NCBI RefSeq assembly: GCF_030285365.1
Contig: NZ_JASVDS010000001.1
Span: 1,178,001 to 1,242,000, forward strand
Direction of reading: 5' to 3'
Source: Roseateles subflavus
GTDB lineage: Bacteria; Pseudomonadota; Gammaproteobacteria; Burkholderiales; Burkholderiaceae_C
Length of the DNA: 64,000 nucleotides
Under the pieces are notes generated by a model. It ran no database searches. It saw only the letters and a program-made list of their open reading frames with translations, and had not been told where the DNA came from. Of the stretch, positions 18,282 through 27,142 are shown piece by piece. Each line of letters starts with the position of its first letter. The stretch's first letter is position 1. Both the position numbers and the translations under genes were made by a program.

Positions 18282-19801
18282 CAGCGTGCCTCCTGGCCCG
18301 GCTCGGCGCCGTTGCCGCCGGACTCGGGCTTGAGCTTGTTCGTCACGCGCTCGTTGACCTGCTCCGCCAGACTGGCGGCCTTGTCGACGCTCAGGCGGTT
18401 GAGGGCGGAGTCGGGCGTGATGACGCGCGGCGTGGCGATCACGATGAGCTCGGTCTGCTCGTTCGTGTGGTCGCGCGACTTGAACAGATTGCTGATGATG
18501 GGGATGCGGCCCAGGCCCGGCACGGCGTCGGTGCTGCGCTCCGTGCGCTGGCGCAGCAGGCCGGAGATCACCAGTGGTTCCCCTTCCTTCATGGCGACCT
18601 GCGTGTCGGTGCGGTTCGTCGCGAAGGCGATGAAGCCTGCATTGGAGTTGCGGCCGTCAGGCTCGCTCACCTCGACCATCAGTCCGGAGTCGATGTTGCC
18701 GTGGCCGTCGGCCAGGGGCTTGAACTCGATGCGCACGCCGTATTGCTTGTAGAACACACCGATCGCGCCATTGCCTTGGCCGACGGGGATGGGGATCTCA
18801 CCACCCGCCAGGAAGTTGGCCTCGCCACCGCTGCGGCAGCTCAGACGCGGTTCGGCCAGGGTCCAGGCGTCACCGCGGGTCTCGAGGAAGCGCAGGGCAC
18901 TGGTGATCTGCGTCGCCATGCCGAGGTAGCTGTAGATCGGGTTGCTGGTGTTGACGGGCGGGTAGCCATTGGTCGTTTCCGGGCGCCACGGGGTGTTGCT
19001 GTACACGAGCGCATTCGTGGCGAAGGTCGGGCCCGTTGCGCCACTGGCCCACTTGATGCCCAGCTGGTCCAGTGCGCGCTTCTTCACCTCGATCACGCGC
19101 AGGTCGATCTGCACCATGCGCTCGAGCTGCAGCGGATCAGCGTCCACCGGGCGGTCGGGCACCAGGTTGAGGATCTGCGGGAAGTTGCTCGCCAGGCGCT
19201 TGATGCGCTGGGCGACGGTGCTGTCCTGGTAGCGGCCCTCGATCACGACGCGCTCGCCCACCACGCGGGCGGTGAGGCCCGGGGTTTCCTTCAGCAGGCC
19301 CTGGAGCTCCTCCAGCACGCGGTTGGGGCGCGAGGCCAGCACCTCGATCTCGTAGCTCAGCTGCCGGCCGTTCTTCAGCCAGACGTGCATGGTGGTGCGG
19401 CCGGCCTGTTCGGCGATCAGCACGATCTCGCGGTCATCGACCACCGTGGCCTTGAGCAGGCCGCCATTGCCGATGGCAATGCGCACGACGCCGGGCAGGT
19501 TGATCGTGGAGACATCGCCCACGGCCAGGGTCCGCGTGGGGCCGGACTCGATGGCGACCGGACCCGGGGCCGGCTTGGCGGCGCCGCGGGCCGGTTTGGC
19601 CGTCTCGATCAGCGTCGATTGCACGGCCGCGGGGTTCACCGCGCCGCGGCCCGCGCCGGGGCCCGCCGTGGAGGTATCGCCGGCCGGATCGGCATGGGCC
19701 GTGGCGCAGAGCGTGAGACAGGCGAGCAGGACGAGCGGACGCGCCAGACCGAGGGTAGGAGTCGAGGACATGGAAGAAGTGAGATTGAATTCGGTGGACA
19801 T
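18281..19801 (-). CDS. rcpA: Tad secretin RcpA/CpaC
   Basis: 506 residues with a signal peptide ending ATAHA. If the inner ATG at 19771 is the true start the protein is 496 residues; neither start has a strong ribosome binding site. It has an N-terminal secretin domain (SYEIEVLASRPN), a BON domain (GLTARVVGERVVIEGRY), and a C-terminal secretin core with VPGLGRIPIISNLF and TELIVIATPRVI. It forms the outer-membrane pore for the Flp pilus. It lies 8 bases after rcpC and its stop overlaps the first base of the tadA start. Confidence 0.93.
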   Translation of the reverse strand: MSTEFNLTSSMSSTPTLGLARPLVLLACLTLCATAHADPAGDTSTAGPGAGRGAVNPAAVQSTLIETAKPARGAAKPAPGPVAIESGPTRTLAVGDVSTINLPGVVRIAIGNGGLLKATVVDDREIVLIAEQAGRTTMHVWLKNGRQLSYEIEVLASRPNRVLEELQGLLKETPGLTARVVGERVVIEGRYQDSTVAQRIKRLASNFPQILNLVPDRPVDADPLQLERMVQIDLRVIEVKKRALDQLGIKWASGATGPTFATNALVYSNTPWRPETTNGYPPVNTSNPIYSYLGMATQITSALRFLETRGDAWTLAEPRLSCRSGGEANFLAGGEIPIPVGQGNGAIGVFYKQYGVRIEFKPLADGHGNIDSGLMVEVSEPDGRNSNAGFIAFATNRTDTQVAMKEGEPLVISGLLRQRTERSTDAVPGLGRIPIISNLFKSRDHTNEQTELIVIATPRVITPDSALNRLSVDKAASLAEQVNERVTNKLKPESGGNGAEPGQEAR

Positions 19802-19809
19802 GGCGGCGA

Positions 19810-20694
19810 TCAGGGCTTGGCAGGGGGCGCGGCGGGGGTGCCGAGCTCGCCGCTCAGCGCCAGACGGCTGAGCTGGGTCTTGATGTCAGCCGGACCGCCG
19901 CCGCCGCCGACCAGGTACTCGATGCCCTGACGCTCGCCATTGGCGCGGCGCACGCGGCCGGTCAGCAGCACGGTGGGGTCCATGGCGCCGCTGGGGTTGG
20001 CGGCCTTGTCGTCCGGGTGGCGCAGCAGGGCGGTCAGGCGGCCGGCCTGCTTGGCGACGATCACGCGCTGGGCATCCTGGGGCGACAGCTCCATGGTGAT
20101 GGTCGAGAAGGTGCGCTCCTTGCCGTCCTCGTCACGGCGGGTCTGGTTCTGGTCGGTGGCGAGGATCTCCAGGTTGGACAGCAGAGGCTGCGTCACGTCG
20201 AGGGAGTCCACCCCCTTGGCGGTATAGAGCAGGTCGATGCGGTCGCCCGGACGCAGCATCCCGGAGACGGAGTTGACGGTGTCCACCTCGAAGGTGAGGG
20301 CGCGCTTGCCGACGCCCAGGGTGGAGGAGAACACCTTGTTCCCGTTGCCCTCGGTGTGCACGGGCAGCAGGACGTCGCCGCGCTTGAGGCCGACGATCAG
20401 GCGCTGTGTCACGTAGGGCTCGAAGTCTGCCGGCTTCACGGCATCGGCGTTGAGGTACTCGCTGGGCACCTTGCGCACGGCGAAGGAGTCCGGCGCGACG
20501 GGCTCGCCGCGCTGCATGTCACGGCGCGCGACGACGACGGAAACCATGTCCTTGCCAGCATTCGCCTTCTCGTCCAGCTCGTTCATCCGCTGATTCAACG
20601 CGGCCCCCCCGAGATAGGCCGCGCCGCCGCCCAGGAGAATCGCGGCGCCGAGGAGCAGCCAGTTGCTGTTGAGTTTTTTCAGGGAGAGGGCCAT
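19810..20694 (-). CDS. cpaB: Flp pilus assembly protein CpaB/RcpC
   Basis: 294 residues. It has one N-terminal membrane helix (LLLGAAILLGGGAAYLGG), an SAF domain (VVARRDMQRGEPVAPDSF) and a RcpC/CpaB beta-rich domain with the GMLRPGDRIDLLYT segment. The protein is periplasmic, anchored in the inner membrane, and associates with the RcpA secretin. It lies 2 bases downstream of the small pseudopilin gene. Confidence 0.93.
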   Translation of the reverse strand: MALSLKKLNSNWLLLGAAILLGGGAAYLGGAALNQRMNELDEKANAGKDMVSVVVARRDMQRGEPVAPDSFAVRKVPSEYLNADAVKPADFEPYVTQRLIVGLKRGDVLLPVHTEGNGNKVFSSTLGVGKRALTFEVDTVNSVSGMLRPGDRIDLLYTAKGVDSLDVTQPLLSNLEILATDQNQTRRDEDGKERTFSTITMELSPQDAQRVIVAKQAGRLTALLRHPDDKAANPSGAMDPTVLLTGRVRRANGERQGIEYLVGGGGGPADIKTQLSRLALSGELGTPAAPPAKP

Positions 20695-20696
20695 GG

Positions 20697-20888
20697 TCAG
20701 GGCAGGGAGAGGAAATAGCTGAGGTTCTTGTAGAAGACGCGGACGGCTTCGGCCAGGAATTGCGCGGCCGTCTTGCCGTCGAACTCGACGACGAACAGGG
20801 CCATCACGAGCACGCTGCCGGCGATGGCGTACTCCAGCGTGGCCTGGCCCTTTTGCCGGCGGGAACCAAACAGTGTGGACATGCTCAT
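20697..20888 (-). CDS. small Flp/TadE-like pseudopilin
   Basis: 63 residues. The basic leader ends in QKG, followed by QATLEYAIAGSVLVMAL: a Glu at position 5 of the mature part followed by a hydrophobic helix. This is the class expected for prepilin-peptidase processing after Gly. The C-terminal part (FYKNLSYFLSLP) is short. The ATG at 20888 overlaps the upstream stop (ATGA), which fixes the start; the longer open frame is a shadow. It may be a minor pilin or second Flp. Confidence 0.75.
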   Translation of the reverse strand: MSMSTLFGSRRQKGQATLEYAIAGSVLVMALFVVEFDGKTAAQFLAEAVRVFYKNLSYFLSLP

Positions 20889-21586
20889 GTCGGCGAGTCG
20901 GTGAAGTTGAGAGTGAGATGGCTGGCCGAAGCGCCGTCCGCCTGCGTCAGCACGACGTCGACGGAGAGCCCCATGGCGTCGTAGGCGGCCAGCCAGTGGC
21001 GGGCGCCGTCCTTGCGCAGGACCTGGTCGGTGACGACGGTCCAGCCCTTGCTGCGTGCATGCGCCACCATGCGCTGGCGTGTGATCTCGAACCCGTCGGG
21101 GCACGCGGCCGTCACCAGGCGGCTGCGGCGGGGGCCGTCGCGTGTCTCGGTGACCTGGTTGACCTGCGTTCGCAGCGCGGCAGGCATTTCCACAGGCATG
21201 AAATCGCGACGCACGTCACGCCACTGCGCCTGACTCAGCAGCCCGCGGCTGCCAGCGCCGTCGGCCTGCGCCTGAAGGACGAGATGCAGTTGGTCAGTAT
21301 GGAGTGACAGCGTCTGCCACGGTCCCTGTCGGCCCATCTTCACGCTGCCCAGACGCTTCCACTGGTTCTCGTAGTGGCTCAGGAGCTGCTGCACGGGCAG
21401 TTCTGAGTGCAACTGCTGGGCCTGCATGGGCACGCCATTCACGACAGCGGCCACCAGCGCCCACTGGGCCTGGGTGCGGGGCGGCAGGGGGCCGTCCTCC
21501 CAGGAAGCCGCGTGCGCAGACACGCAGAGCGCCATCAGCAGGCCGGCCAGGCCCTGCAGGCGTGGCAGCGGGCGACGCGGACTCAT
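20885..21586 (-). CDS. exported protein of unknown function in tad operon
   Basis: 233 residues with a clear signal peptide (Arg-rich start, LLMALCVSAHA). The mature part shows no domain I recognise. It has a single Cys (TAACPDGFE) and alternating polar/hydrophobic residues suggestive of a beta-rich fold, ending HLTLNFTDSPT. It is overlapped by 4 bases by the pseudopilin gene downstream and follows the TadE-like gene upstream, so it is surely part of the pilus operon. A periplasmic accessory role is inferred. Confidence 0.7.
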   Translation of the reverse strand: MSPRRPLPRLQGLAGLLMALCVSAHAASWEDGPLPPRTQAQWALVAAVVNGVPMQAQQLHSELPVQQLLSHYENQWKRLGSVKMGRQGPWQTLSLHTDQLHLVLQAQADGAGSRGLLSQAQWRDVRRDFMPVEMPAALRTQVNQVTETRDGPRRSRLVTAACPDGFEITRQRMVAHARSKGWTVVTDQVLRKDGARHWLAAYDAMGLSVDVVLTQADGASASHLTLNFTDSPT

Positions 21587-22371
21587 CGGCAGCTGTCCCG
21601 TTGGGTGTCACCCTCCAGGCGATGGCTGGCGACCACGTTGGCTTTGATGCAGCCGAACTCCGGCTTGTGCGAACTGCCCTCGAGCAGGGAGACCACCAGG
21701 GACACCGCCGTGCGGACCGGCGAGGGGATGAAACGCACCGGGACCAGTGGCGACACCGTGGCCACCGTCTCGTCGGTCCCGCCGCTGCCCATCATGTCAC
21801 CGGCGGCAGCCGTTGCTGCCCCGATCTTCAAGTCAGCCGGCTTGGCTTCGGCCTGGCTCAGGCGGTTCAGCAAGGTGAGCTCCACCTGGGCGCGATGACC
21901 GGGTGCATAGTCCTTGCCCATGAATTCCGTAACCTTGTCCAGGCCGGTGTTCATGCCCTTGCTGTTGAGGTCATGCGTGGTCCATCCCACGGTGACTTTG
22001 GAGGGGTTGTTCAGCAGTGCCTCGCCGCCCAGATCGCGCCAGAAGGCGGGGAGCTGCTTCGCGTCCTTTGCGCTGGCGACCGTGTCGTCCGACCGGATGG
22101 CGCCGCCGTTGAGCGCCTTGGGTGCGAGAAACAGGCGCGCGCGCGTCTGGTCTGCCAGCACGGCATCGGAGAGCCTGGCAGTGCTGGGCTCCAGGGCGCG
22201 CTGGAAGGCGGCGTAGCGGCTGGCCTGGGTGGCACGCTGCTGCATGTCGGCATAGCGGCCCAGATAGTTGACGGCCAAGAAGATCGGAACCATGGCGATC
22301 AGCGCGACCAGGAATTCGGTCGTCGACTGGCCGCGCTGTCGGTGCGCGATGCGGGGGTGGCGAGGTGTCAC
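21583..22371 (-). CDS. TadE-like minor pilin protein
   Basis: 262 residues from a GTG at 22371 that overlaps the preceding stop (GTGA). The short basic leader ends in RQRG, followed by QSTTEFLVALIAMV, a TadE/pilin-type processing site and helix. The rest is a 230-residue periplasmic domain with no recognised fold and one Cys pair candidate (FGCIKA and RDSC near the end). It is probably a minor pilin or tip/assembly component. The open frame extends to 22929 but that part duplicates the previous gene out of frame. Confidence 0.75.
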   Translation of the reverse strand: MTPRHPRIAHRQRGQSTTEFLVALIAMVPIFLAVNYLGRYADMQQRATQASRYAAFQRALEPSTARLSDAVLADQTRARLFLAPKALNGGAIRSDDTVASAKDAKQLPAFWRDLGGEALLNNPSKVTVGWTTHDLNSKGMNTGLDKVTEFMGKDYAPGHRAQVELTLLNRLSQAEAKPADLKIGAATAAAGDMMGSGGTDETVATVSPLVPVRFIPSPVRTAVSLVVSLLEGSSHKPEFGCIKANVVASHRLEGDTQRDSCR

Positions 22372-23252
22372 TTGGCGTCTCCGAGATTGACCCAGCGCGG
22401 CTGGGCCAGGAAGGCCTCCGCACCGGCCTTGCTGAAGCGGTCCGGGGAAATGCGACTGCCTTTGTCGAAGGCCGTCAGCCGTGCATCCACGACGGCCGCC
22501 ACCGAGCCGATCGCCTTGGACAGGCGGGTGCCGGCGCGCGTCGTGTCGTCCAGGTGGTGTGCCAGGGGCACGCTGCGATTGGCGCCCTGGTAGCTGGTGA
22601 AGGGGTAGACCGGCATGTCGGCCCATTGGCAGCCGCCTTCCCCGACCTCCTTGAGTGGCTCGCCGACCATGACAGCCAGGATGTGGCTGTCCCAGATGCA
22701 GGACTGCCCCAGTCCGACGGCGTGTCGTGGGGCCTTGGCCTGGGCGGCGGCGGTGGCGGGGCGTGCCTTTGCCATCGGCTTGCAGTCCGGCACTTCGCTG
22801 CGCTCCTCTGTCAGAGGGGCAGGGCGGCCGGGGCCGTCCGGCCCGAGCAACCCGCTGTGCCCGTAGAGGCGCCAGGCGCAGGTCTTGTCGATTTCCACGC
22901 GATAGCGTCGCGCAACGCGCAGCTTGCATCCCTGGGAAGCGTCGGGCATGACCTCGCTCAGGGTCTCGTAGACGGCGGCCATCGGGCCGTCCAGCAGTCG
23001 CTCCTCCTCCCGCAGCTTGAAGGCGGCGAGGACGCTCTCGGAGGGCAGGCCGGCGCTGTTGCGGGGAAGTCCGAGCTTCAGCTGGCAGGCCTCCAGGGCC
23101 ACGGCGATGTTCTGCTGGTACGCCGTCGGATTGGGGGCGCCGGAGGTGACGATGCGCAGGCTGGGAGGTGGCTCCGCAGACCAGGCGGCACCTGCCGTTG
23201 CCAGCAGGGCCGCCATCAGGGGCGCCATCAGGGCGAGGCGAGGCGCACTCAT
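22368..23252 (-). CDS. exported protein of unknown function in tad operon
   Basis: 294 residues from the ATG at 23252, which overlaps the stop of the TadG-like gene (ATGA). The signal peptide core is MAPLMAALLATAGAAWSA. The mature part has five Cys residues (for example LEACQLKL, QGCKLRV, DKTCAWRL, VPDCKPM, QSCIWDS), which could form disulphides in the periplasm. No family recognised. The operon position suggests a pilus accessory or surface protein. Confidence 0.7.
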   Translation of the reverse strand: MSAPRLALMAPLMAALLATAGAAWSAEPPPSLRIVTSGAPNPTAYQQNIAVALEACQLKLGLPRNSAGLPSESVLAAFKLREEERLLDGPMAAVYETLSEVMPDASQGCKLRVARRYRVEIDKTCAWRLYGHSGLLGPDGPGRPAPLTEERSEVPDCKPMAKARPATAAAQAKAPRHAVGLGQSCIWDSHILAVMVGEPLKEVGEGGCQWADMPVYPFTSYQGANRSVPLAHHLDDTTRAGTRLSKAIGSVAAVVDARLTAFDKGSRISPDRFSKAGAEAFLAQPRWVNLGDAK

Positions 23253-24751
23253 TTCGTCTGGCCTCCGGGCGTGTAGACCACGTAGTCGGGCGTCAGGCCG
23301 ACAGCCGCCAGCAAAGCCGTCTTCTGGCCGGGGGAGAGGTCGGCCAGGCGCGCCTGCCAGTAGGGGCTGTAGAGCGAGCCGTATTCCTTCGCGCTGTCGT
23401 CGCGCCATAGCGGGCGGGCGGTGATGTCATTGGCCAGGCCCCGCTGCGGCCGCTCGAAGGCCACGCGGGCCTTGGCGAAGGCCGTGTTGCGTGACGAAGC
23501 CTGCCGCTCGGGCGTCTCGGGCGAACCCAGCGGGCCTCCACTGCCCTTGTTGATGCCCATCGTGGTGGTGGTGAAGTCGTGGCTGCCGGGGCGGCCCACG
23601 GCCACCAGGAAGTCGAACCCCAGCGTCTCGCGGGCACCCTTTGTCTTGTCGGCAATGTCGAACTGAGCAGGGACGCCGCTCCAGTTGTCATGGGTGCCGC
23701 CGCTTGAGTACGCCCAGGACTGCGCGAGCCGCCGCGGAGACCACACATTACCGCGGCTGCCGGTGTCGTCCGCATTGGCGCGCCCCCATCCGATGGGCAC
23801 ATAGCTGCTGCGCCAGCCGCGGAAGGGGCGGAGCACGCGGTTCTCGAGCTCCAGGGTGTCCTCGGTCTCCCAGCGGTCGAAGGCCACCAGTCGCGTGCCA
23901 CCTTCCTTGTGCAGGCCGATGGTTGTCACGGGGCTGGTCGGCAGCCGCCAGTTCACCAGCGAAGAGCCGGGACGATTGGTGGTGAAGGCATCACGGGAGT
24001 CCAGCAGGATCTGCCGGGCGTCTGTCCGCTCGTTGTCGCTGTATTGCTTGGTGAAGCCGATCCAGGCCTTCTCGTTCAACGCGAAGGTGACGCCGCGGAT
24101 GCCGAGGTCGTCGATGACCTGAATGCCGTCGTCCTTGCGGCCGCCGAAGTCCGTCCGGTTGGCGGCGGCCATGTTCTTGGCAGCGTTCTCGGCCACGAGG
24201 CCCCCGCCGAGCTGGAGCGTCCGGTGCGCGATGGTCATGGCCTTCTTCGCCCCCTCGAGCACCGTGATCATGAGCGGCATGACCTCTCTCTGCAGCACGT
24301 CGTGGCCCTCATCCGCGAAGCTGGCGGCCTCGTGGAGGCCGCGGGCCAAGCCGGCCAGCGGCGGGAAGAAGACGCTGGCCACGTCCACCACGTAGCCGAT
24401 GTTGTCGGTCGTGCGGGCCACATACTGAGTCCAGCTCTCCAGGCTCAGCATCTGCACCATGAACACCTCGTTGGCGATGACCGCCCGGTTGGTGTAGGCC
24501 ATGAGATTGAGCAGACGCGCCTGTGCGGTCGCCCCCGCCAGCGCGGACGCATCGGCAGCGTTGATGGTCCGCTCCTTGCCCACCACGGTCTGGGAGGTGT
24601 TGAACAGCGCGAACATCACGGCCGCGCTGGCCGCCAGCATGCCCAGCATCCAGATCATGGCCTGGCCCCGCTGGGGCTTGGCGCCGATCGGCCGGCGGTG
24701 TTTGGGCAAAGCGCTGCCCATGCCACGCGCGGTGGTCATCTCGCAAACCAT
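23249..24751 (-). CDS. TadG-like pilus assembly protein
   Basis: 500 residues from an ATG preceded by GAGGGAG. The basic leader ends QRGQ, followed by the helix AMIWMLGMLAASAAVMFAL and NAADASALAGA, the pattern of the Tad N-terminal (TadE/G-like) domain. The large extracytoplasmic part has no von Willebrand A domain, although many TadG proteins have one. It is probably membrane-anchored and exposed in the periplasm or on the pilus. It begins about 50 bases after the OmpA-like gene. Confidence 0.8.
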   Translation of the reverse strand: MVCEMTTARGMGSALPKHRRPIGAKPQRGQAMIWMLGMLAASAAVMFALFNTSQTVVGKERTINAADASALAGATAQARLLNLMAYTNRAVIANEVFMVQMLSLESWTQYVARTTDNIGYVVDVASVFFPPLAGLARGLHEAASFADEGHDVLQREVMPLMITVLEGAKKAMTIAHRTLQLGGGLVAENAAKNMAAANRTDFGGRKDDGIQVIDDLGIRGVTFALNEKAWIGFTKQYSDNERTDARQILLDSRDAFTTNRPGSSLVNWRLPTSPVTTIGLHKEGGTRLVAFDRWETEDTLELENRVLRPFRGWRSSYVPIGWGRANADDTGSRGNVWSPRRLAQSWAYSSGGTHDNWSGVPAQFDIADKTKGARETLGFDFLVAVGRPGSHDFTTTTMGINKGSGGPLGSPETPERQASSRNTAFAKARVAFERPQRGLANDITARPLWRDDSAKEYGSLYSPYWQARLADLSPGQKTALLAAVGLTPDYVVYTPGGQTK

Positions 24752-24800
24752 GGCGACTCCCTCGTTCTCGTTCAGTGGGCGGGCTCGTGCCGCCCCTGCT

Positions 24801-25649
24801 TCACTTCATCTTGACGAGCTCGACCCGGCGGTTCTTGCCGCGGCCTTCCTCGGTCCGGTTGTCGGCGATGGGGTACTCCTGCCCCTGGCCGACGGCCTTG
24901 AGTCGCTTGGCATCGATGCCCTGGGCGACTACGGCCTTCATGACGGCTTCAGCGCGCGCCTGCGAGAGGCGCTTGTTGTCGGCGGCCTGGCCGACGTTGT
25001 CCGTGTGGCCTTCCACCGAGAGGCGCAGTGCCGGCTGGCTCTTGAGCAGCGCGGCGATCTCCTTCACGGTGGCTTCGCCCGCAGGCTTGAGCGTGGCCTT
25101 GGCGGTATCGAACTCGATGTAGAGCGCGACACTGCCGGAGGCATCGATCGACTGGCCCATCTGCGAGGCCGTGATCGTGGCCGTCAGCTCCTGGGCCGCT
25201 TCCTCGATGACGGTCATCTCGAAGCGACGCCCGTAGTTGTGTTCGATCACGATCCAGTCCGCGCCCTTGCCGTTGGCACGAGGGATGCGGTACACGTTCG
25301 GACCGATCGAGTTGCCTTCGTCCACCTGTGCACCGCCCGCCTTGGTGGCCAGCGCCAGGTATTCCTTGTTGATGGAGCGGCTGTCCATCTCGTTCTGGTC
25401 GCTGATGGCGTTGACCGTGTAGCGGGAGGTCTTGCCCTCCAGTTCCAGGTCACCCGTCTTGCCAGTCGCGATGCTGCCGCAGAACTTCGACGCACACCGG
25501 ATGTAGACCGTGTAGATCCCATGCTGCTTCACTTCCGGCGGCCGGCTGAACTGATAGCCGCGCGGCGGAGTCACCTCCAGCGCATGGGCCGAAGCCAGCG
25601 AGAGCACGCAAAGGGCGGACAGCAAGAAGCGGGAAGAACGCGAGGACAT
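24801..25649 (-). CDS. OmpA-family peptidoglycan-binding protein (tad paralogue 1)
   Basis: 282 residues with a signal peptide ending SAHA. A ~150-residue N-terminal region opens LEVTPPRGYQF. The C-terminal OmpA domain has the peptidoglycan-binding motif SVEGHTDNVGQAADNKRLSQ and the NRRVELVK end. It resembles two other OmpA-like proteins encoded at 28023-29731. It sits between the pilin gene and the tadG-like gene, so it probably anchors the pilus machinery to the cell wall, like TadD/RcpB-type accessory factors. That role is inferred. Confidence 0.85.
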   Translation of the reverse strand: MSSRSSRFLLSALCVLSLASAHALEVTPPRGYQFSRPPEVKQHGIYTVYIRCASKFCGSIATGKTGDLELEGKTSRYTVNAISDQNEMDSRSINKEYLALATKAGGAQVDEGNSIGPNVYRIPRANGKGADWIVIEHNYGRRFEMTVIEEAAQELTATITASQMGQSIDASGSVALYIEFDTAKATLKPAGEATVKEIAALLKSQPALRLSVEGHTDNVGQAADNKRLSQARAEAVMKAVVAQGIDAKRLKAVGQGQEYPIADNRTEEGRGKNRRVELVKMK

Positions 25650-25682
25650 GATGTACGTTGAAGTAGGTGGGGATCAAAGTGT

Positions 25683-25709
25683 AGGGTGCGTGCGCAAGCG
25701 CCGCACCCT
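25683..25709 (-). promoter_or_regulatory. hairpin between pilin gene and downstream tad operon
   Basis: An 8-bp perfect stem (AGGGTGCG / CGCACCCT) continues, after one bulged T, into a further GCG/CGC pairing around a 4-base loop. It begins 13 bases after the pilin stop. No T-run follows, so it is more likely an mRNA-stabilising or attenuating structure than a full terminator. It would let pilin be made in excess over the assembly proteins. Confidence 0.55.
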
Positions 25710-25722
25710 TGCACTCAGAGGC

Positions 25723-26019
25723 TTACTTCGAGCCCAGGTCGTTGTCCTTCGTGAAGTCGTTCAGACCCTTCACGTTCTCGACCTTCTTCTTCTCGTTCTC
25801 GGTCTTTTCCTTGGCCTTGCCGTTCCAGGACACGGCGTTGCCGTTGTCGCCGGCCAGGCCAGCGGCCATGGCGCCGGTCTGCTTCTTCACCACGTCACCG
25901 AACAGGCTGTAGACGCCGATGGCAGCGATGGCGATCAGCGCCACGATGATGATGTACTCGGTCATGCCCTGACCGCGGATCTTGGACTTGTTCAGGGCGC
26001 GTTGTTGCATTTGCAGCAT
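25723..26019 (-). CDS. flp: Flp-type pilin
   Basis: 98 residues. The leader ends KIRG, followed by QGMTEYIIIVALIAIAAIG: Glu at position 5 of the mature protein, then Tyr and a long hydrophobic helix, the Flp hallmark. The C-terminal part is Lys/Glu/Asn-rich and longer than in classical Flp pilins (50-70 residues). GAGGAAAT precedes the ATG. It is the first gene of the minus-strand tad operon and the likely major pilin, processed by a prepilin peptidase encoded elsewhere. Confidence 0.92.
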   Translation of the reverse strand: MLQMQQRALNKSKIRGQGMTEYIIIVALIAIAAIGVYSLFGDVVKKQTGAMAAGLAGDNGNAVSWNGKAKEKTENEKKKVENVKGLNDFTKDNDLGSK

Positions 26020-26397
26020 GATTTCCTCGCATGGGTGTGTGGATGGCGAGCCTCCTCCTGAGGCCCTGTCTGGACGCGAGACTCAGTGGCCATCGCATCA
26101 CAGGTCGGCACCTTATTCGATGTTTGTTGCGCCGCACCACCCCCTAAAGGCTGGTCGTTTGTAAGTCAAGGTAAGGCATCTGTTGCATTGTTAAAAATGC
26201 ACGGAATTTGTTGACGTTGTCACAGTCGCCGGCCAGACTCGCGCCGCCGAAAGAGGAGAAGGCAGCCGGCCCGACCCCGCCGCAAGGCCCATGTCATGGG
26301 GCTTCCCGGCTGCACAGGCGCTCGCCGCCCAGCATTCATGCAGGTCCGCCCCCCTACGGCGGGCCCATCAACAGAGTTCAAGTGGAGGAGGCGCGAG
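26020..26397. promoter_or_regulatory. divergent regulatory region of the tad locus
   Basis: 378 bases without a gene between flp (minus) and the TadE-like gene (plus). Bases 26100-26215 are much richer in A/T than the surroundings. A TTGACT lies on the minus strand near 26165 and a TTGACG on the plus strand near 26211, with only weak -10 matches. I see no convincing sigma-54 site. The region presumably carries both tad promoters. Confidence 0.45.
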
Positions 26398-27108
26398 ATG
26401 CGCGTCAGGCATCGTCATGGCAGGTCGCCCAGAGGCCTGGGCCTGGTCGAGTTCGTGATCGTCCTGCCTGTGGCCATCGTGTTCGTGCTGGGCATCGTGC
26501 AGGCCGGCTTCATTTACATGGCGAAGCTGCAGATCAACCACGCGACCTTTCAGGCGGCACGCCTGGGCTCCCTGCACAACGCGGATGAAGGGGTCATGAA
26601 GACGGCCTTGATGCGCTCGCTCAGCCCCTTCTATCAGAACAATTTCGAGACCAATGACAGCGTGCGTCTGGCCAAGGCCAAGGCGGAGACGGAGCTCGAC
26701 CAGATCCTGCATCCGGTGAAGCTGGAGCGCCTGAATCCATCGGCGCTGTCCTTCGACGATTTCGGGGTCAAGGATCCGAAGTCCGGCAAGACCTACATCC
26801 CGAATGACAACCTGGAGTGGCGCCTGGACAAGCCAGGGGCGACGTCCCAGCAGCGCCTGCGAGATGCCAACGTCCTGAAGATCCGCGTCGTGTACGCCTA
26901 CCAGCTGAAGGTGCCCCTGATGATGGGCGTGCTGAAGCGGGTGATGTGTGGCGGACAGTCGGGTGTGGATGCCTTCGGCAATGTGGGCGCGCTCGATGCG
27001 GTCTATCCGGGAGGAGTGTCCGATGAGTGTCTCCGTTACTACCTGCGTGACCGCATGCCCATCGAGAGCTTCGCGGTCGTGGAGATGCAGACCCGTGCCG
27101 AGCGGTGA
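26398..27108 (+). CDS. TadE-like pilus assembly protein
   Basis: 236 residues from the ATG at 26398, preceded by GGAGGAGG. The basic leader ends RGLG, followed by LVEFVIVLPVAIVFVLGIVQ and QINHATFQAARLGSL: the TadE helix with conserved Glu and the AAR(L)G segment. The rest is a periplasmic domain with two Cys. It is the first gene of the short plus-strand arm, divergent from flp, and probably a minor pilin of the same system. Confidence 0.85.
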   Translation: MRVRHRHGRSPRGLGLVEFVIVLPVAIVFVLGIVQAGFIYMAKLQINHATFQAARLGSLHNADEGVMKTALMRSLSPFYQNNFETNDSVRLAKAKAETELDQILHPVKLERLNPSALSFDDFGVKDPKSGKTYIPNDNLEWRLDKPGATSQQRLRDANVLKIRVVYAYQLKVPLMMGVLKRVMCGGQSGVDAFGNVGALDAVYPGGVSDECLRYYLRDRMPIESFAVVEMQTRAER

Positions 27109-27142
27109 ATCCGATTGATTGATGAATGAAGAGGGAGTCCTG

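Noticed and set aside
27119-27142. Earlier start for the small lipoprotein (MMNEEGVL).
   Set aside because: The ATG at 27143 has GAGGGAG at good spacing and gives a standard lipoprotein signal; the longer form would put acidic residues before it.
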